The position numbers and the translations under genes were made by a program. DNA of 64,000 nucleotides from Cordia subcordata (lineage: Eukaryota > Streptophyta > Magnoliopsida > Boraginales > Cordiaceae), in the NCBI GenBank assembly GCA_028554755.1, contig JAPTOF010000005.1:6209501-6273500 (forward strand), read 5' to 3'. The notes under the pieces were generated by a model. It worked only from the letters and a program-made list of their open reading frames with translations. It was not told the DNA's origin and made no database searches. Of this stretch, positions 59,761 through 64,000 are shown one piece after another; the stretch's first letter is position 1, and every line of letters begins with the position of its first letter.

Positions 59761-60700
59761 GAGATTACTTTTGATTTGCCTTTATGAGGATGAGCATTAT
59801 ATGCATTATACTCATTTTCCCTTAAGTTTTACTTTGCTAGGTTTTCTTAGCAAGGTTTTTAATGAAATAGTTAGTAGTGTATAACAAAAATATACTTTTT
59901 TTTTCTTTAACAAGAATATTATACTTCCATCACACTAGGTCTTTTTCTAGTAAGGTTTTAGTGAGAAATATTGTTAATAAATGTAATATTAAAGGGTGAG
60001 GGTTATAATTATGTTAATATTCGTAGTCCATAAGTTAGTATCCTAGTCCAAGCCTGAGAAGACAAAAGCTAAGGTTGTAAAGAAAAAAGATGAAAAGCAA
60101 GTTATATGTTTTTATAAGTAGGACCTTAGGTGTTGTAACTTAACCGTTGGGTTGTGGTTCAAAGTGTAAGCCACATAAATTAGGAAACAAGAAGAAGGCA
60201 ATTAAAAGTGTTACCAAATTCTAAACATGCTAAAATAATATAGAAGAACTCCCTTGTATTGGGAAATAATAATTTCTCTCTTATAAATGGAGGGTCTTCT
60301 AGCTTGTGTTGGTATGCCTTAAGGGCCACACCCCATGAAGGGTATGGATGAGAGAGCCTGATAGAGAGAGCTTTGCATGCTTTTGCTAGAAAAAGCTAGC
60401 ATAGGGATCAAGGGTGACTCAAGTGGTTGAGATTATCTCCCCAATGTGTGAGGTCTTGAGTTCGGTCTCATGGGGGTGGAGAGTTTAAAAAAAAAAAAGA
60501 GACAAGCATGTAGAGGTTTAGATTTTGTCCATTCATAAAGTCCTGTGTGATTGAAAATTTTTCGTTAGAGTTTTACCCGTGCAAAAACTATAACACTCAT
60601 TATTGTTGAATAGTGTATTTTATCTTAGAAAGGGATCGTAGACTAAGTAGAAGGCTAAACCATGTTAAAAATGTGGCATATTCTTGTATGTGTTTTTGTT
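59761..60700 (+). repeat. Probable 3' region and LTR of copia-4, containing a SINE
   Basis: After the pol end come ttttactttgctaggttttc and related repeats typical of copia 3' untranslated regions, a purine patch (aaagggtgaggg, about 59991-60002), then a less AT-rich stretch with a tataaatgg box near 60285. LTR ends were not confirmed because there is no second copy in the window. Confidence 0.4.
60404..60498 (+). mobile_element. Small tRNA-derived SINE (copy 2)
   Basis: gactcaagtggttgagattatctc (A-box region, 60416-60439), gagttcggtctc (B-box region), then tttaaaaaaaaaaaa. Same layout and length as 50461-50556, which it matches in agtggttgagattatctc. The flanks ctagcata and caagcatg may be a decayed target duplication. 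Confidence 0.8.
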
Positions 60701-60887
60701 GTACTTTCCCATCTCAGAAAGAAAGTCTTTATTCAAACCATGTTACCACTAGGCACTGGGGATGGCTGTCAATAGCTCTAAAGCTCTAAGATCACATCGG
60801 ATTCGAACCCTCAGGTGACTTCACTCGCAACATCGGGTTTCCCCTTTCTACGACGGCTAGTGAAATCATAAATCGCTTCCCTTGGGC

Positions 60888-61306
60888 ATGAAGCCATTGG
60901 ATCGGGGCATCAAAGGCGAAAGGTATTCATTTTTCCCCGCCAAATCAAAGGGGTTCTCATTTGTAACGCAAGCAGCGATGAGGGACCATCCAAAAGGCCC
61001 CTTCCAAACCTAAACAAAGGTCCGTTAGAAGGTGAGAATGCATCTCTTTTTTTTAGAGAAATCCTTGAAGTTGAAAAAGAAATCAAGGCCCTTCGACAAG
61101 AAGTGGATTCCCTCATGACGGACCTTCAAGACATGAAAGCAAGGGATAGGGCTGAAAATAAGGAAAGCGTTTATTCAAAGGTTCAAGAAGACTTGCAATC
61201 ATGTATTGAAAGAATAAAAAAACTGGAAAAAGAAAAGAACCTATTTCATTTTAAACTAAAAAAGAGAGATTTTGATCGAGATATTTTTCGTAGAAAAAAT
61301 GAATAG
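60888..61306 (+). pseudogene. Unidentified coding remnant with coiled-coil C-terminus
   Basis: A frame opens with ATG at 60888 and runs to TAA at 61011; a second frame, offset by one base, is open from before 60960 to TAG at 61304-61306. The first is basic (KGERYSFFPAK, AAMRDHPKGPF). The second becomes a heptad-patterned coiled coil (EVEKEIKALRQEVDSL at about 61064; KLEKEKNLFHFKLKK near the end). Base composition is distinctly more balanced than the flanks, so it is probably an imported or transposon-derived coding piece with a frameshift near 61000. I do not recognise the family; a gag-like protein is possible. Confidence 0.4.
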
Positions 61307-61309
61307 AAG

Positions 61310-64000
61310 TCCACGGGGCCAGAGCTAGTGGGGTTGGGGTATAGAGCCGTAAGCGCGGTGGGGTCTTTCCGGAAATATTAAACTAATGTTTTTCCACTCG
61401 CATCTTGGACTATGGATAGACAGAACTACAGGGGCGTGATTGCAAGGTTGAACCGGAGATATAGGTACGTTTAATACAAAAAATAAGTTAAACCCCAGCC
61501 TCGCAGGTTCATGAAGTCTCAATCAAGATAATTTAATGTGTGTATATCCTCGATTTTTCTAACATTAACATTATCAAGATCAACAAAGTACATTGTTACC
61601 TCTTTTGTCATACTTATGATCTCGTTACTTCTATAAAACACGTACTTACGTAAATATGTAATGCATCATTCACTCAAACCAAGAAAGCAAGTTCTAATTA
61701 CTTGCTAGTACTTAACTAAAGAAACTTGATGATTGGTAGATAAGTGAAATACAATACTACCGCTTTAAATTAATGGTCTTAGGACTACTTAAATTTTATT
61801 AGTCTCGTGATATTTCTTTTTATTTATAGAATCCCAATTATTAATTTACAAAAATATTTCTAACTTTTTGGTTTAACAAAAAAAGTGTTATATTGAGTTA
61901 CTTATCAAGTTTTAATAAATTCGATATATCAAATCAAGCGACCAGGTTAAGAGGTTTTTTTAACTAAAATAATATTAAAAAATAAAATATTTTCAAAATG
62001 CTATCATTTTTTTCTTAGTTCCCCAAATGTTAGGAAAAATGATTTCCATTGTTGTGGTTAACAGCAAATCTAGTTTTTATTATTAGTTTTAGTTATATTA
62101 TTAATTATCATTAGTTTTTTATAGTTTATTAGTTATTATTATTCTTATTATTATTTTTTGTTATTAATTTATTTAGTTTTTAAAATAATTTTGTTATTTA
62201 ATTTTTTATCATTAGTTTTACTATTTACTATTTACTTTTTATTTTAGTTTATTGTAGTTTTATTTTACGTCCTTTGCATTTTCCATTTTCCCCGAAAGCG
62301 GAATTTGGGTTTGCTTTATGCCCCTTCACCTGACATCCCCATCTACCATACCCATTTGCGTTATCAAATTTTTCGCTAACAGTAGAAATGGAAAACATTT
62401 TCCGTCGTCATGGGTTGTAGAAATAACATTTTGGGAACTAAGAGAAAAACAAAAATATTTTAGGAACATTTTATTTTCTTAATATTATTTAGTAAAAAAG
62501 TCCAAGTTAAGATTATATTCAAAGTGCTATCTCTATATGCATTTAACCAATCAATTCTTTCAATTATATAAATGTCAATAACCTCTTCTTTCAATTCTTT
62601 TGATGAAAACGATGCCAATATAGGGATTTTCAATGTAGATGAGATCATTAACAACACGAGAAGGCATTCTCAAGACGACCTTGAAGTCAATGATGATACA
62701 CAAATAACCCTTAATTAGAACTTTGAACCCATTTCAATCAATTAAAGATGAGATTTAGTTAGATCTTGAGAACTTATCGTAGTCAATTTATTATGTATTT
62801 TTTAGCTAATTATTATTTTACGAAATGTTTGGGACCAATAAAATATGAAGAAAGTATTGAAATGTACCAGCTTATAATTTTTCTGAATTTTATTAGTTTA
62901 GCTCATTGGTTCTAAGTCAGCAATAGATAATTGTATTACTAACAGAGATTATTAACTTGACAAGTATTAATTTAAAGATGTTCTATAGAATTTCGTTTAC
63001 TAAAGTATCAAATACAATATAAGTGCGAACGATCACAAATTAAGAGAGGACACCAACATAGGGGGGGGGGGGTTTGGAAGAGATAGCATATGTGTATTAC
63101 ATTAGTGAGGTTTATTTAAAACAGTCTTAATTTGAACCACATTGTTTTGTGATGAAAGCTTGAAATAATCTCCACTCTCTAGTAAATGTTCTATTGATTA
63201 GATCGGTAATAAAATATATTGATATTAATAAAATATATTGATATTTTATTGAAAAAAATCGTATAATATTGACTGAAAAAAAGAAGAAATGAAATATTAT
63301 ATAATGGTCTTTCGATTGAGCATGCTTTGGTTATTCGATTTGAGGACAAAAGGTGTGAGGGTATGTCAAGTGTTGCACAGGTGGCGAGCTAAAAAATGTA
63401 AGCCAAGACACATGGCAGTCTCTAATGGTTTGATAAGTGGAGGGAGAAAAAGTAGTGTTACAGGGTTCTTGCTTTATGTAATAATATAGATATAAATAGG
63501 TTAAATATAGATATAAATAACTTAAAACAAACTCTTTCTAGATAATAACAAGCCATTTATAGATTCATTATACTGAAAATAAATAAAAATCTAATTATTT
63601 ATTTGTTACCAGAAGGTAAAATACACCAGACCCTTTGTGGTCTACCATAAGTACATAAAACTTCTTTGTGGTGCCAAAAATCCTATAACAAGTTCCTATA
63701 ATAAGTAAAAGTTTCACGAAGACCCTTTACTATCTACACTTCCAAAGATGTTAAAAGTTTAGCAAAAAGGCTTTAATAGTCGTATTCACTCGTTCAAAAT
63801 TCTTTTTTTTTCTTTTTAATTAGTCAAACATGTGCATAACAATTAACAAAAACAAAAAATCTCAAACACTCAACCATGCATAAGAAACCACTCTATCTCA
63901 ACCATGAGTTACTATTTAAAACTTCAAATATCTTGAGACCAACCCACGTCATACTATCTTGATCGACAAATACGATTGAGAGCCTAATCATTAACTAAGT
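61310..64000. other. AT-rich intergenic DNA to window end
   Basis: 61310-61480 still has balanced composition (gtaagcgcggtggggtctt) and may belong with the coding remnant before it. Beyond that I see only low complexity, including TTA/TTAT runs at 62080-62260 and 11 consecutive G at 63061-63072, and a possible relic repeat at 63610-63790. No gene is supported. Confidence 0.5.

Noticed and set aside
50461..60498. Functional tRNA genes at 50461-50556 and 60404-60498
   Set aside because: B boxes are present but there is no complete cloverleaf or anticodon arm, and A tails and a target duplication identify SINEs.
60775..60835. Third SINE or tRNA (ggattcgaaccc, a B-box complement)
   Set aside because: No A box, tail or duplication could be found; a 12-base match alone is weak.
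61310..61480. Organelle DNA insertion
   Set aside because: Balanced composition hinted at plastid or mitochondrial origin, but I could not match it to any organelle gene.

Overview
The window is nuclear DNA from a flowering plant, most likely a eudicot; I cannot name the species. The evidence is AT-rich sequence with short GT-AG exons, two conserved eukaryotic genes, Ty1/copia elements primed by initiator Met-tRNA, TRIMs, MITEs and tRNA-derived SINEs. There are two real protein-coding genes. Nearly all the rest is transposon sequence in introns and spacers.

Positions 1-29870 (+) hold the C-terminal half (about 527 residues, 14 exons) of the plant exportin-7 / Ran-binding nuclear transport receptor; its 5' half lies outside the window. 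Its introns are inflated by insertions. Intron 5-6 carries a young antisense copia element (3569-8720). Intron 7-8 carries a second antisense copia (9784-17894) broken by a 3'-truncated sense copia (13380 to about 16322), followed by a piece of a related copia and a MITE. Intron 9-10 holds a one-ended TRIM. Intron 11-12 holds an hAT-like element and a 1.1-kb non-autonomous LTR element (24110-25216). Intron 12-13 holds a LINE remnant, a partly duplicated Au-type SINE and a complete 271-bp TRIM (28045-28315).

Positions 29871-40042 are spacer: a possible LINE tail, microsatellites, short tandem duplications, a foldback repeat and a MITE. Positions 40043-44685 (-) hold a complete seven-exon ALG11 gene (466 residues), an ER alpha-1,2-mannosyltransferase of N-glycan precursor assembly, convergent with exportin-7. 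A nested pair of MITEs starts about 110 bp upstream of its start codon.

Positions 44797-64000 are gene-poor: a second foldback copy, a GC-rich SINE with a 17-bp target duplication next to a LINE ORF1 remnant, a diverged tandem array interrupted by a roughly 95-bp tRNA-only SINE, copia relics, three more MITEs, a second copy of the small SINE, and an unidentified coiled-coil coding remnant at 60888-61306.

The genes do not form an operon or pathway. One is nuclear transport and the other is ER glycosylation. I found no CRISPR array, gene cluster or other system that looks undescribed. The most interesting material is the transposon record: nesting order, target duplications, small non-autonomous elements, and repeated loss of pol reading frames by TAG replacing glutamine codons.
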